Shown here piece by piece: positions 10,333-24,107 of a stretch of 64,000 nucleotides of DNA; the stretch's first letter is position 1, and each line of letters begins with the position of its first letter. Source of the stretch: Sitta carolinensis (Eukaryota; Chordata; Aves; Passeriformes; Sittidae); contig CM063290.1 in the NCBI GenBank assembly GCA_032173965.1, positions 5,035,501-5,099,500 of the forward strand, read 5' to 3'. Position numbers and translations under genes: made by a program. Under the pieces are notes generated by a model. The model saw only the letters and a list, made by a program, of their open reading frames with translations, was not told the DNA's origin and ran no database searches.

Positions 10333-13300
10333 AGTGTCCCAAAGAACATATCTACCTAGAGGGATGCATTAAATATGGCATTAACTCCTCAACTCACACT
10401 GACTTCACTGCAAGCTTCAATCCAAACTTTGCCTTTTCAATAAATTAAAAGTGAAGCTGGAAAAAATACATGCTGCAGGTTTTGACTTTGGCAGGAAAGG
10501 CTTGCACTTACACAGAGTTCCTCCACAAAGTATGAGCAGTTGAAATTTGCTAGAAAGAGAAATATAAATATTCTTTACTCCTTGAAGGTTTTTCTTTAAG
10601 ATTCTCCCAAGAGATTATGATTTGTGTAAGATTTCTCTGACCATATCACCAATTATTTAGATATTTCAAACATGTATAAAAACACTTCCATTGATCAAAT
10701 ATGAAAGAAGCTTTTATTTTATTTTATTTTATTTTATTTATTTTTTGCCAACTGTGGAAAAAGTGTCAAACCTTCCAATAAAATTGTAGTAGGGCATGAT
10801 TCTGCAAGATGTCAAGTATCTCAATCCTTATATTTTCAGGAAATATAAAAATTTTTACTATTTTATGAAAGGCTCTGTTTTGTTTTTCAGGAACTATATT
10901 ACTGGTGTCTATAAGATTCTTTACTTATAAATGTTTAAGGACTGTTTCAAGGTAGGCATGTGATTCAATGGAAGTCTTTCACATGTAATTAGTCAAGTTG
11001 TAGTCCAGGTTGGATAAGTGCTACAGAAGAGTCTAAATATTGAACAGCCAAAGCCAATCTGATTCTAATGCAAGCAGCTGCTGTAGCTCTTCCAGGAGAA
11101 ATCTGCTCTTTGTTTCTCTCCAGTCTAGCATGTTTCTCTGGCTCTTTTATCCTTTTGAGTAAACACAGTATATGAGAATCTGAGTCCCCAAGTGCACATG
11201 TATAATTTAATTTTTACAAGAATTTCACTCCTCCTAGCTCAAAGTTGAACATATGCATGTTGCAGAATCAAAGCTTTGGATTACACTCAGAAAGTATAAG
11301 TAGGAGTTTGGTTCTGGAATGAGCTTTAATCTACCCCTTTTATTTGACCTCACATTTATTTTGATGCACAGAGATGTTTTCCACTTAAAACAGGTTTGTA
11401 CTGCAAGTATCCAGCTCCTCCTTTATTTCTGACTGGCTTTCTTAGAGGAACTGCAGAGAATCTCTTGTTGTGTGTACACCTATGTGTTGAGGTTTAAATA
11501 AATAATTAGAAATTGGAATAAAAATGGAGACATATAAATATACAAGCTTCTATCCCCCATACACACACTACATACATTCTTTGTTAATTTCTGAGGAGAA
11601 TTAGGCCTCTAACTCTTTCCACACTCCAATAGGGAACTAGTGTGTCTGAGTTTTATTCAGTGTACTGTGCTTCCCAAAGCAGCCCATTAACTTGAATGCA
11701 GGTAGCATTGGGGTTTCTTATCCTAGATAAATGGTAATAGTTATTAAAAATGTGGTTGGGCCTAGGAATCTCTCTTCCAAAGATAAACCCACAAAAATCT
11801 GTCTATATCTTCATGTAGAGCTCATCCTCTTGGTGTGATCCTATAAGCCAACTGAGTTGACCATCAACTATCCCTCTGCTTCGAAGTGAATTTCTAGGCT
11901 GATAAATCTGTGCTAGTAACCTGTACAGATATGAACTTTGTCCCTCCAGAGATGTGATTTTAATCTATCATTGAGAAGGTATTTGTAGCCAGCTTTTTGT
12001 GCAGTAGATTATTGATGGTGCCTCTTCCTTTATGCTTGGGATGTCAAGTAAGTGAGGCAAACTCTACAGAATTTCAATGGACTGGCTCAGACCTCTCTGA
12101 GGTAACAAATAAACTGCACAGTGGGTTGTGTTTTCATATATTTTGCAAATGCTTCAGAGAAAAATAGATCACCACAGACACCCAGACATGGATATGATTC
12201 AGTCTGAAACATGGACACACTTCCAGAAAATGCAATAAAGAGTTGTCCTTTTTATTTGGAGATGTCAGACTCCTGGAAACATGTGAGGTGTGGTGATCTG
12301 ACACCAGTTAGATTATGGCTGCTTCCAGACTTCTCATATTTGGGTAGTATGATTGAAGCTTTAACACAGCGTGCTCTGTACAAATGACAGTACTTTGAGC
12401 AGAATATGACAGATTTTAGCAAACAGATTAAAGGAAAGTTGAATTGACTTTCTGCTCTTGATTATCTCTGTGCGTGTGGTCTCATCCTGTCGCAACACGT
12501 ATGGAAATATGTTGCACATCATAATCTCTGGTGCAAGAATGAAAAGCATGAAAATGAGTGGAGACGTTTCTTTTCATCATATGGAAATTGCTGAAAGATA
12601 CTCTGTTGGTGATGGTCTAATCACTTTGTACTCCTCCTTATCAGTAGTGCTGAGCAGGGATGGAAATTGTGGTTCAGTTTAAACAGCATTAGTTTTGCTA
12701 GCTGACCGAGAAAAGCCAGCCTGTTTTGGAAAACTAAACTTCCCAAAGAATGTCTTAGTTTGGTGGTGAGATCAGAAATTCATTTAAACATAAGAAACTT
12801 GGAATTCATTCCTCTGAGTCCGGGTGGCAGAAGTCCTTAATATTTCAGGTGGGATTGGTGGGAAACTTGCTCTCAGGGCTAGCTGTAGAGGCACCATGTG
12901 TATCTTCTGGCACTGCAGTTTTCATTTTTTTGCCCAAGCAATAAAAAGGGCTTTTATTGATGCAAGGTTTGTTGGAGACCTACTGCAGGGCACCACCACA
13001 TGAAGATAAATCAAGGTTGATGTATCTGCTGGATTCTTCATGGAAGGTTTTGTTCTATAGGAGCAATCCTGATTATCATATTTTGTCACCCAGGAAGTGA
13101 AAACCTCAAGAAACCTCATGCTCTTAGCCCCTGAGTCACCAGGGAGTGCAGCTGATCCCGTTGCCCTTGCAGTGATGTCCAAGGCATGCTCACCATGCTG
13201 CTTGGTGTGAAAGAGCCCATGAGGCACTGGGAGGGTTTATGTCTCATGTGCAGATGTAAAAATGCCATCCCATTGCCATACAGAATCAAGAGAGGGAGGG

Positions 13301-16300
13301 TGGAATTTAATATCAGTTCAAAACCCCACAATCTCTCTGCAGTGTCAGGACTGCAGACTGGGAAGCCATCCACTGACCAGTTGTGGTTGGAACACGGATA
13401 TCACTGTAGTGGAAAATTGTCAGGCACAAACCAGATCATTTCCTCATAACCCCAAATGCTTATTAATATTAACACTATCATTCATTATTTACCTTTTCTG
13501 TATTTAATCTTTGAGCTAAAGTGCTTTATAATCAGGAAGCAGTTTTTTACCCATCTAATCCCAGCTGGTATTTCAGAATGTACTTATACTCAATTTATAA
13601 TATTTAGGCAAGTTTTTTAACTTGTTTCCAGTGACATTTTACAAGGGTATTATAATTGATAATGGCCAATTAAAGCAGATTAGGATTTTTCAACCTGAAA
13701 GATATTAAAATAATTCCTTAGTATAGAGATTAGAAACATTTTATTATCTCAGTGAACACTTAATTTGCCTCGTTACCTGATCATATTAATTTTGAGAAAC
13801 TTCATTGCTCAAAAAACACCCTAAAAAAAAAGTGATCTTCAGCACATTTGATACTCCAGAAAATTAATAAAGGATTGCAGGTTGCACATACTTTTGATAG
13901 CTCTGGTTTAGGTTTGGTTCCTTAACTGGAGCAAATATTTTTTGCAAGCCCTGTCCAGAGGTCTGTGGTATGATGGATAGTGCATTGTGAATAATTAGAC
14001 AATGTGAGGTTGTAAATCCCAACCAGAACAATGCATCCCTCCCATTAGTTGTTTCTTCTGTAAAGGGCAGTGCACAATGATGGAGCAGAGCCATTCATTT
14101 TAGATACATTCCACTTGCAGGAAATCTTTCATGTGAAAGGAAAACAAGATGTATGATAGTTTACATGTCAATTAAACCATGCTAGGAATGAAAGAACAGT
14201 TTCAGAAGCCGGAAAACAAAGTTTTTCAGACGGAGAATTAGCTCTTGGCTAGAGACTAATACCTGTGCAAAAATCAGCAGTGGCCTCATTATGGGCCTAC
14301 CCTCCTTGGCTTCTGGCATTTAACAAGGAAAATGAACGGGAAGGACTTGTCTGGTAATTAGTGTGGGCTGGGACATCTGAACTGTCCCAGCAAGAGCATC
14401 TGAACTTTCCCAGTGCAATGAAAGAAAACTTCAAAGAAGTCATTATTCTTTCAGTTCAGTTGGTGGATTGGCTGATTGGGTCAGGGCTTTTTAAAGGATT
14501 AGCTCCCTGCTGTGGCAAATAAGTACTGAAATGCTGGAGATGCTGATTTTCAGAAAGACTGTTCAGAATGAAAGCTGCTTTTCCTTTCTAATAATCTTAT
14601 TCCCATGTGTCACTAGAATGTAGAAGGTGGGGAAAACGAGGAGGAATCTGCATTATGATAGGAGTGCACTTTGACCCGCTTGTGATATCATCTCCTTTGT
14701 TGGATTGTAAAGTTTTTCATGCTGGAATGTCAATCAACTGTCTCAAATTCAAAGGCCTTTAAAATAATTGATGTGGATGAAAATGCGCTGATTAGGACGA
14801 TATTCTGGAATGGAAGGATATATTCACAAGTAGAAAGTTCTTTACTTTTAGCTGCTGTGTCAAGTCTCTTTAAAGGCACCATTTCTCTGCTTTTTGTCCA
14901 AAGAAATAATTTTCTATAAGCTTCTCCAGGTTTTTTGCCTTTAGCCACAAGGACAGGCATGCTGCATTTTCCAGTGCTGGTAGCACGCCAATAAACTAAT
15001 AACACAGTGTTCTTCTTAATGAGGTGGCAGTTTTCCTACCTCTGAAAATTAAGAATGTCAGGCTGCAGCAATTTGGCATGAGGTAGCTCTGCTCATATCA
15101 CTCTCTTCCAGTAGCAGCAAGAACAAAGTGTGGTTATTATCCATAAGACCAGATCGAACTCAAAGTTCTATATGTAATATATCTCTAGCTCATCCCCTAA
15201 TCAGCAGTTAACCTGTAGAGGTGAGAGAGGCCTTCCCATAAGTATTTCTGTCCAATATCACACCAATGGCAGACAGGAATGTGAAGGGCTAGACTAGAAA
15301 TAAAGCATTAATCACCTACCCACCACAGCCTGTAGATATCTGAATATGCATATTATTGTGTAAGCAAAATGAAAGAGATCAGTTTATGAATGTTGAAAAA
15401 TTAAATTAACCTTTACTTAGAAGAATTACTTGCACTTTTAAACTAAAAAGACTCAGAAAAAGCAGGATGCAGCAAGATGCAGTGTAAAAGTGCCAATATC
15501 TGGCGTGTTCTTTCTGACAAAACACCCCTTGAGTAAGGACAGCAAATGCTGTGGCAAGTGAAAAGAAAATACTTGTTATTTTAAAAAATGCATGAGGTCA
15601 GAGAAGTGACTGCAAGAAATGACAGTAGATCTATGTCCTGTGTATTTTCAGTCTTTCTGCTGACTCCTGTGGAAAAATAAGTATGTGCTATTCTTTACAC
15701 CAGTTAGCATTGCAGAGCCATCACATCCCTGGGAAGGGATGAGCTGATTTCTGACCTGGCTGTATTAATTAAGTCCCAAATGTAGACTCTTTATTGTAGA
15801 TGATGACACATGGACCATAAACATCTCAACTTGATGTTCAGATCTCAGGCAGATTTTTAGTGGCAAAAACAAGAAAACTTTGTAAGTCAACTAAATCTCA
15901 TCAGGAGTCACAGCGATGAACATTGAACTCACTGACACCACTTGCAAACTCATTTTTTTCATCGTATAATTACATTTTAACAGAAATTTCTTTTGGTCCT
16001 TGTCCTTGAAGTCCTATTTGTTCATCTACAAAACAGATGATCTCCAGTCCATGGGTAGAACAGCTCAGCACAATGAAGACATAAAGACTTCTGTAACCTC
16101 TGTAAGAGAGATGGAACCTTTTAGTTCCTTCCTAATTTACCCCAACATACAGATGCTACTTAGGTATCAAAAGAAAGCAGAGAAACTTCCCATTCCATAA
16201 CTAGATCGGTTTTTTTCCTTGTGCATTTGTCTTTTCTTCTTCCATACTTACACCTCATTTTTTTTCCCTCACTGTTTAAAGAACTCCTAGTGGAGAATAG

Positions 16301-19300
16301 TTTTAAGGATGTGGGATTATTTCTGAGGACACTAGGAAATCTGTTGATTAGAAATGTGAATTTACAATTTTGTCCACTGATGATGTTTAACTGTCCTGTC
16401 CAGCTAAGGGCTTTAATTTTAACAGATGGCACTCTTTTTCATCATTGACATCATAAACCTTTACGTAATTTACTTACATATAATTTGTATTTATTTCCTC
16501 GCACGTTCTTAATTTTTGGAACGTATGAGTTGTCAGTGGATTCTGCCATGCAGCTCTGCACTGTGCCAAGTATTCAGTTGATTTTCATATTGACTTATAT
16601 CAATTGTGCCATTAGTGTAAAATGGATGGGAAAACACATTGAATATATCATTCTGAATATTTTCATTCTTCAATCTGATATTAATAATTCAGAATGTATT
16701 TAAGAGACAATATGCATTTAAATCTATGCCAGGAATTGAAAATATATTTATCACAGGCCCTTTTGAATATGTTGGTTATGTGTTGGCTTATTCACTGTTA
16801 TTTTTCCTTTCTCTCTGCCATGTGTATTCCCTCCTTCTATCCCACCCAAAGCACTGCTACAAAAGTCTGTCCTACTCAACCCCGTGACTCATCAGACAAA
16901 ATCACTCAAGGTCCCAGCTGATGTGCTGGTATAATCTCAAACGATTCCCACTCTCTCTTTTCTAGCAAATACTTTCTGCTCTAGAATAAAAAAAGCCATG
17001 CTCTATGCCTCAAACTTTTTCTACATTGATGCAGCAAGTCTCCAAGGGTTCTCAGTCTTCCTGTGAGGCAGATGGGAAATTTTGTGACAATTTCAGTTAC
17101 ATTTAAAATGGCAGTTTTGGAGGAATTCAGTATGAAAATGAAATTCTGACTGAAATAGTAATTCTCTGTTTTTATTTTCAGCTTATCTTGGATTGTGTTT
17201 TCACTAGCTTTGTGTTTACAGTTCAGCTGTGTCAAATGTACTCTGTGTTTTCCTGCTTGCCTAACTTACTCCTCGTTGATAAAAAATATTTTTCAAGTGT
17301 ATATTTTATTGCTTAAATGCAAGCTGAACCTTACCCTAAACTCCACCCCTACCAAGCCAACCTTTCTGTTATTTTTCTGTGGTTCAAATGTGTGGCTTTT
17401 GTCATTCCTGTGCTGTTTGTTGTACATAGTTCTGTGCTCATCCCTCTCCTGCCATTTCCATGTTTTTTCTCAAAGTGTGGTCATGCCAGAAATCTTTCCT
17501 TCTCAGTTGAGTGTGCCAGTAATCATTCCTCACTCAACATGTTCTGACTGTCATTCTGTGTTTTCTCTCATGTTGGTTCTTCTTGTCTCCTTCTGCATTC
17601 AGGCATTTTGTGACAGCAGGTTATATTATTCCATATTGGTAAAACACTATGTGAATATATAAACTTATATACATGGCTTTCAAGAGTCGTGCAGAGATGA
17701 AGAAATTATATTTTAAAATTCTTTGGGATTGATTTCAGTTTGGCATGTGTTGACTTGTGCTGAAATTCCAAATGTTTGGGGTTTTTTTTAAGTTGGTCGA
17801 TACTTGAGCTGTTCAGCTGGTGAATATTTGACAAGGAGCAGCACAAAGCAAAGTGAGACTGAGGAGTATTTGGGACAGAGAGGTGTGAAAATAATCAGCT
17901 GTGTAGATGACACAAGCAAATGATATTGGGCCGGTTGATTTTTGCTTCTTTGTGAGGTTACAGCTCTACATGAACAAGTTACTTTGTCTGCTTTTGCTGT
18001 AAAGCATATGTTGGATATTGAGTTCAGAGGTGCTTTGTCTCCATCTTTTTTACCTTACTGGTATTACAATATTTTCATTTTCATGGTGGATAACTTTTAA
18101 ACTGGCAAGTCTGTTGAAGTTAGGTGGACACTGTCATATTTCTTTACAATTTCTTTGTAATTTTTACTTCATAGAAGATGTCAAGGAATGCTCTCAAGTC
18201 TTTTTTTATGACTAATCCTTTGTCTATTTATTGTGCATTTTCCCACCTGCTTTTCTGATGGGTCTTTGTGTTAATGGGTTTTTGTTACCTTCCATACTGT
18301 GCCTCAATATCAGAGATAAAAATGGTTCTGTCTTGGGAGCTGGGCATGACACTTTGGTGGAAATACTATTGCTACAGGAAAAAATGTGTTGGCAAACCTG
18401 TGCTCTGAAGGATATGCATGGCCACTTCCAGCACAGGATGAGAGTTTTTACCCCAGCAATGTCTTTCAGTATCAACATGTGCATGGTTAAATCCATGGAT
18501 TACCCAGTCTGATAATCACTCAGTGATAATCACCATTTCTTTGGGTGGAGCTACGAGAGCAGAACCAGGCAAGCTCTGCCAGGCTGCCCCTTCACCAAAG
18601 TTAATGCATCCTGTCTGAGAAGTGCAGGCCTATAAAAACTTAATCTACAGAATTCTTAGATATAGTCTTGAATTCTACAGAAGTGGGGACATCAACTGTT
18701 TCTGAGATGCTTATCCTTTCTCAAGATAATACCTTTGACACTGATAAATTCAGCCAACTGTTTATTTTTAGCCTCATATTTTCATCATTATTCCTTGAAT
18801 TACTTGAAACACAGATCCAGTTGATTCTGCATGTAGTCTTCTGAGAATAAAAATCAAGTAGAAACCTGCTGTTTAGTCACATTAAAATACCTTAAGTCTG
18901 AACTGAATGTCTCCAATTCTCCAAATTTTTCTCCATGGTAGATTGTTGAAGTGCTAATTTTAAGTTAACTTTCATAAATAAGGGGGTTGATAATCACGTT
19001 ATGTTTTCTGTGTGTAAATTGTAGTGTTACATTTATGTGTTGTCATTGTTTGATTTGTGATTAAAACAACTTTCCATTGTGCATGCATTTCCTGACTGGT
19101 TTTGTTTCCTGATGTGCAAAGTCACATAGCACAGTGTACAGCCAAAGTATTTGCTATTTTTTTTCTTTTTTGACAGGGTAATACAGAACATTTTTTAACT
19201 TATCTCCAGAAAATCTCAGAGATCTGACAAGATAATAGCTTTTGCCTGTTTCCTGTGCCTTTTCCTCTTCAGTTATTCAGTCTCTTATGTGGTGCTGTGA

Positions 19301-20334
19301 GCTCCATAGCTAAGTGTTACTTGATTGTTTAATAACTAAGGTGCTTTTCATAATGCCTATCATGCTGCCAGCAACCATGCTGTTTATTTCATTCTTGTTC
19401 TGATCAATTGAGTATTAACTAATTACTATTTTGGGTTATCTCCAAAGGCTCTTTGCCTCTGCAGTACCCTCCATTAGAGAGATGCTGTATATTGGCACTC
19501 AGTCGTGTTGAGGTGTGCTGTAACTAATTAATGGAGAGCAGTAACAAACAAATTCCTTGGCCCACAGGACCCAAGTTGTGCAGATTGCCAGCAATGCTGA
19601 ACTGTGCACGTGGAAGTGCTCTGTAGATCTTGAAAATTATTTTGCTTTTTCTTATGCTGAGTAGGGCATAATCCTGTTTAAAATATTTAGTTTGGTGCCC
19701 CAGGCCAAACATCTCCACCAGGCCTGTGGTTAGAGGCTGTTGAAATGGCCAAGCACCCATTAGGGGTGGAGAGCACTTACTCTGCACCTGCACAAGAGCA
19801 ACTGGTTCCTTTCCTCTGCAGGGAGCCCAATTCACTCTGCCCAAATCAAACTCTCTTGCCAGCCTGCACCAAGTGGGGAAGATCAAGGGAATTGCTTCGA
19901 AATTGCTCTGCTGCTCTGGGCCCAAATGTGAATATGAAAACAGCCTTTGTATTGATATCTCTGCTGTCTTTTCTTCCCTTTCTCTTTGTGTTACTTTCAG
20001 GAAAGGCAGACCTGAGAGAGAGGTGGCTTTGTGATCACAAGTTTGGTAGCTGTGGCTTGCTTGTCGGTCGGTTACGAGGAGTCATGAGAGAAGTGACTCT
20101 GAGGGAGTTTCAGATCTTGTCCTCCACAGTGTTTACTTGTTTTCTGCTTGTTGTTTAAAAGCCCATTCAATTACACCTGATCCTCAGTCACCTGTAACAA
20201 CTAACTTTTGTAGGAATATTTGTCCTACAAAGATAAAGCAGTAATAAAAGCAAGTTACAGGTGGAGACAACCTGAAAGGTGACCAGGGCATGCTTTTAGT
20301 GACAGCAAACGTGCCTGCAGCTCCCATGGAGACA
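10333..20334. other. Long AT-rich non-coding stretch
   Basis: Ten kilobases with no supportable gene. They contain a TTTTA pentamer repeat near 10.7 kb, an imperfect 18-bp tandem duplication at 14374-14391/14398-14415 and a 10-bp inverted repeat around 16649-16694. The longest frame (17195-17662, 155 codons, +) is rich in Phe, Leu, Ser and Cys, as expected for a translated pyrimidine-rich strand. It is overlapped by a second frame and has no domain. Positions 16800-17660 are notably T/C-rich on this strand. No RNA gene was recognised. Confidence 0.6.
10712..10746. repeat. (TTTTA)n microsatellite
   Basis: About six TTTTA units ending in a short T run, directly visible. It is a short simple repeat in an AT-rich setting. 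Confidence 0.9.
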
Positions 20335-20800
20335 GATTGAGCATCCAGAGAAGAGCAACAGAGGTGGTGCAAAGTCCAGAGCACAAGACTGATGAGGAGC
20401 AGCAGAGGGAACTGGGGGTGTTTAATCTGAAGAAGATGAGGCTCAGGGGAGAACTTACCTCTCTACAACTCCCTGAAATAATGTGGGGAGGTGGGGGTTG
20501 GTCTTTCCTCTCAGAAAACAAGACCCAGGACGAGGGGAAATAGCTGTGCTAATAGCTCCCCTAGCTGTGCTAGGGGAGGTTTAGGATGGATATTAGGAAA
20601 AACATCTTCACTGAAAGGGATATTGAGGACTGGAACAGGCTGCCCAGGGAGGTGGTGGAGTCTCCATCCCTAGGGGCAATTAAATACTGTGTGAATGTGG
20701 CACCTGGGGTCATGGCTTAGTGGTGAGTTTGGCAGTACTGTGTTAATAGGTGGACTTGGTGATCTTAAGAGTCTTTTCCAATCTAAATGATTCTATGATT
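20335..20800 (+). mobile_element. CR1 LINE 3' fragment
   Basis: The segment carries the characteristic order of the avian CR1 3' end. First is an AGAAGAGCAACAGAGGTGGT block near the RT C-terminal/3' region, then a GGAGAACTTACCTCTCTACA-type block. These are followed by the ACTGGAACAGGCTGCCCAGG block and a GTGGAGTCTCCATCCCT block, then CTTTTCCAATCTAAATGATT and the terminal ATTCTATGATT. The element is 5'-truncated, as most CR1 copies are, and diverged. A short duplicated AGCTGTGCTA motif interrupts it at about 20543-20575. It is non-functional and the reverse transcriptase frame is broken. Confidence 0.93.
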
Positions 20801-23800
20801 TATATTAGCAACTGAGATTGTAAAAGGGTGTCAAAAACCAAGCTCCAAACTCTACATCTCCTTAAATGAATAACATCAGAAATCATAATGGAATTGGGAA
20901 ATGCTTTGAATTTAGTTCTTTATAGAGGAATCTAGTGATATTCCTTCTGGCAGTTCATAAGAGAGGCTGCTAAGGAAAGAATAACAGGGAGTGATTTACA
21001 TTATCACCAAATTCAATCTTGAAGCCAGTAATTTTGGTGTCAACCTACAATTACAGGCAATCACTTCCACTCGGCTGGTTGTTCCAGTCTGTTACTGTTT
21101 ACAGTGTGTACTTACCTAATGCTCAGCATTGTACTGAGTTTGGTTCTGCTTTTGTTGCAATTAATCCGCTCTGTTATATTTTCTTCATGATGTAAATTTG
21201 CTTCTGTGAAAAGTTATAGGCAGATGAAAGTGTTTCTGGATAAAAGAAGAAAGTGGCTTTTTCAGTTCTTTCCCTGCTCTCCACTGCTCAGCAGCCTCAC
21301 AGAGATTGTGTGTATCAGCTTGTGATCTGGGAAGATTAAAAGGGTTTCTTAATATAGGTGTGATAGCCACGGAAAATCCTTCAGCATGTTCCAGCTGGCC
21401 TGGAAATTTCTGAAAGAATTTTTAAGAAACACTGCCACCGGGCTGGATCCCCAAGCCCCCTTGCACTGGGATTTCCAGGCAGTGCAGGTGCTGGAAGGTG
21501 CAGCAGAGGCTCCTACACCCACGGGGCTGGGGGAAACCACTGCCCTCCTGACAGGACAGATCCTTAAAGAAGAGGCAAAGGACGTGGCACATGCCAGGTT
21601 TCAGACTGCAGACAACCTGCTTTGGGGTCAGCCCTTCTGTTTCTGTGTGTAAGCATCAGATTTGTCAGCAGATCTTTTAAAATGCTCTTTTACCAAAGGT
21701 AATTAATTGAGCTTGAATATCACCAAGCTATAAAATTGAGTTTCTTTCATTCTTGGCAAAAGACTGAATCAGTTTAATCTGGTTTTCAGGCAGCCTTAGA
21801 GAGTGGAGATGTGACTGAATTCCCCTGGCCCTAAGAAATCTTTCTCATGTCCTCCTTTCTGGTGCTCAGAAAAACCAACTGCAGAACTTATTGGATTGCT
21901 GATGGTCCCAATTGCTCATGGATTTGTTTGCTCGCTTTTCTAGCAACATACCAGGGTTCAATGCAACTGCAACTGTTTTCTCTTGCATCCTGAGGCTCCC
22001 TGTGACCAGAGCCTCTGGGAAAGCACCCAGGGTCCCACTGCTCTCCTCAGCCACAAAGAGTGATAACACTGACATTAATGTAATACCAGTAGTGTCATTG
22101 ATGGTCATGCTAAGACTGAAATGAGACCAAGAAAATCTTAAGCACCCGGTACTGGTGAATTGAAAAATCTCAATTGCTTTCCTGTGAATAATTTCATTGC
22201 ATCACTTTAAAAAGTCCTGGAGCAGTTTCAGTCTTGCTTTGTGCGTGTTTGGAAAATTTGGAGAAAATAAAGAGGTGCAGGTTTCAGGCTTTTCAGTGAA
22301 ACAGCTTACAGACAACATTGAAGTTTTTGATAATTATGAAGAATTCTGTGTGACATTTGATCCTCTTGTTTTCATAAGGCTTTCTAGCTTTCTCAGGAAC
22401 AGAAGCCTTTGTGAATTCTTGCTGTTACAGCTTTGTGTTTAAAAAAAAATCTAACCTTTTGCATAAGTTTTCTGTAAATTATTCTCATTAGACAAAACAT
22501 TGTGTTTGAATCATTTAACCCATCTACTTGTGTGATATGGCAGCCACTTCATTAAACATCTAGATGAGGACAAACAGAAAGCAAGCTGTCTTGCAAAACC
22601 AAGCTTTTGTGTTATGTGTTAAACTTATTAGCCAATCCAGCTTGCCATATTAAAAGATGATTAGTGCTCATAGCATAAAAATTACAGCATATAAAAAACT
22701 GAAAATGTTTTTAGAGCAGGCACACACAGAGATACACACACTTAATTCTCACACAATGACTAAACACCTGTTATAGATCAGCTGATATTTTTCACATAAT
22801 TTTATTTCTCTTAAATAAAATCTCGTCTTTCTCACCCAAATCTGCAACTAGTAAGCTATGCAGTGTAGCACTATGAAAATAAAACCATACAGCATAACCT
22901 TAGGCTGAAGGAATGAAATCTTGTAGTCAAAGAACAGCACTCCTTAGGGAGCTATACCTACCTGGAAATTTGGGGGAGAGCATAGGGCCACTCTGTGGGG
23001 AGCTTTGCATCATGTCACTACTGAGAATGATGAGGTCAACACACTCCAGGTAGCACTCCTCAGAAGTGCAGGAGTTTTGCCTTTTACTGCCAGATTGGGA
23101 TGTCTGCAATGTTTTGGTTTCCACAATCACTGTGCCTGATTGGGCCACAACTCCTTGCAGAGAGATGCGTTGCTATCTATGAGAATATTTCTACTCTCAC
23201 TCTTGCTGTTCCTTATTTTAGCCCACAAATCTTATGAGTCTTCGACTGCCTTGTGACAAAGGAGTGAGGACAATTTTAGGTCAGGGGAATTCAGCCTTTG
23301 AGTTGATTACTTTGACAGAAAGTAATCAGGGAAAACAGGTGAAGAGAAAATTTTGCAACGAACCCACCCTGAAGCACCTAAGAGGACATGAATTTAAAAT
23401 CCATGTGTCCCTCATGCCTTGCCCACTCCTGCAGCCACCTTTGAACTCCTTCATGGTGTGATGCACAGCATGCTGAAGGTCCTTCACACCTTGTGTACTA
23501 TTTCAAAGCTGGACAGACATTCCAGCTCACCCCTTGATAGCAGCTCAAGGCTCTTCCTCACTTTGCATTGAAGGTTGTTGTGTGAGTGTATGTAAATCTA
23601 CAAAAGCACCTCCAAGGGTGAACCCCTTGGCCTTGCTGCTGGCCAGGGTGCATTTTTCCACAGCTGTTACTCAGCACTGCACTCTCAAGTATTGATGAGC
23701 TGTTATTTGCTGGAAGTACTTGCTGGTTTAGTGAGCACTTTCACTTTGTTCCTGATCCTGTCACCATTGAAAGGTTGTTCCCTGTGGGTGAATGATGTTC

Positions 23801-24059
23801 TGCAAGAGGCAAAGCAGCTGCTGTACGGTGAAGGGTGAGAGAATCCAGTCCCCCAGGACTGGGGCGTTGCTGGGGAGATGTGAAGGACTGAAGATAAAAG
23901 AAGCTCACTGTATGATAACATTTTAAAAAAAGGTTATCTTTACTCTTCACCCACACAGACCCTGTCCAGGCTGTGGTGTTACTGTTGCTCAATTCTAGGA
24001 CAAAATTTTTCACTCTTGTATTTCTGCTGCTTTGTTTTCTTGGGTTTTTAAACCTGTTT

Positions 24060-24060
<1 letters not shown>
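20801..24060. other. AT-rich non-coding stretch
   Basis: No gene is supported. An 88-codon frame at 21386-21652 lies in a locally GC-richer patch and looks somewhat protein-like. It lacks any recognisable domain and is opposed by another frame. A short CA-rich run lies at about 22720-22742. No repeat family was identified. Confidence 0.55.

Positions 24061-24102
<42 letters not shown>
24061..24102. repeat. T42 homopolymer
   Basis: A run of 42 consecutive T, directly visible. The sequence on its right, which would be the body of a - strand retrocopy with this as its poly(A) tail, does not resemble any gene I recognise. The reported length may be affected by sequencing error. Confidence 0.95.

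Positions 24103-24107
<5 letters not shown>

Noticed and set aside
17195..17662. 155-codon frame on +, one of the two longest in the window
   Set aside because: Phe/Leu/Ser/Cys-rich composition matches translation of T/C-rich DNA. It has no domain and no splice or promoter context, and a second frame overlaps it.
20335..20800. Open frames inside the CR1 copy as a gene
   Set aside because: They are pieces of a decayed LINE read in arbitrary frames.
21386..21652. 88-codon + frame in a GC-richer segment
   Set aside because: No domain or conserved motif was recognised, and an overlapping - frame is also open.
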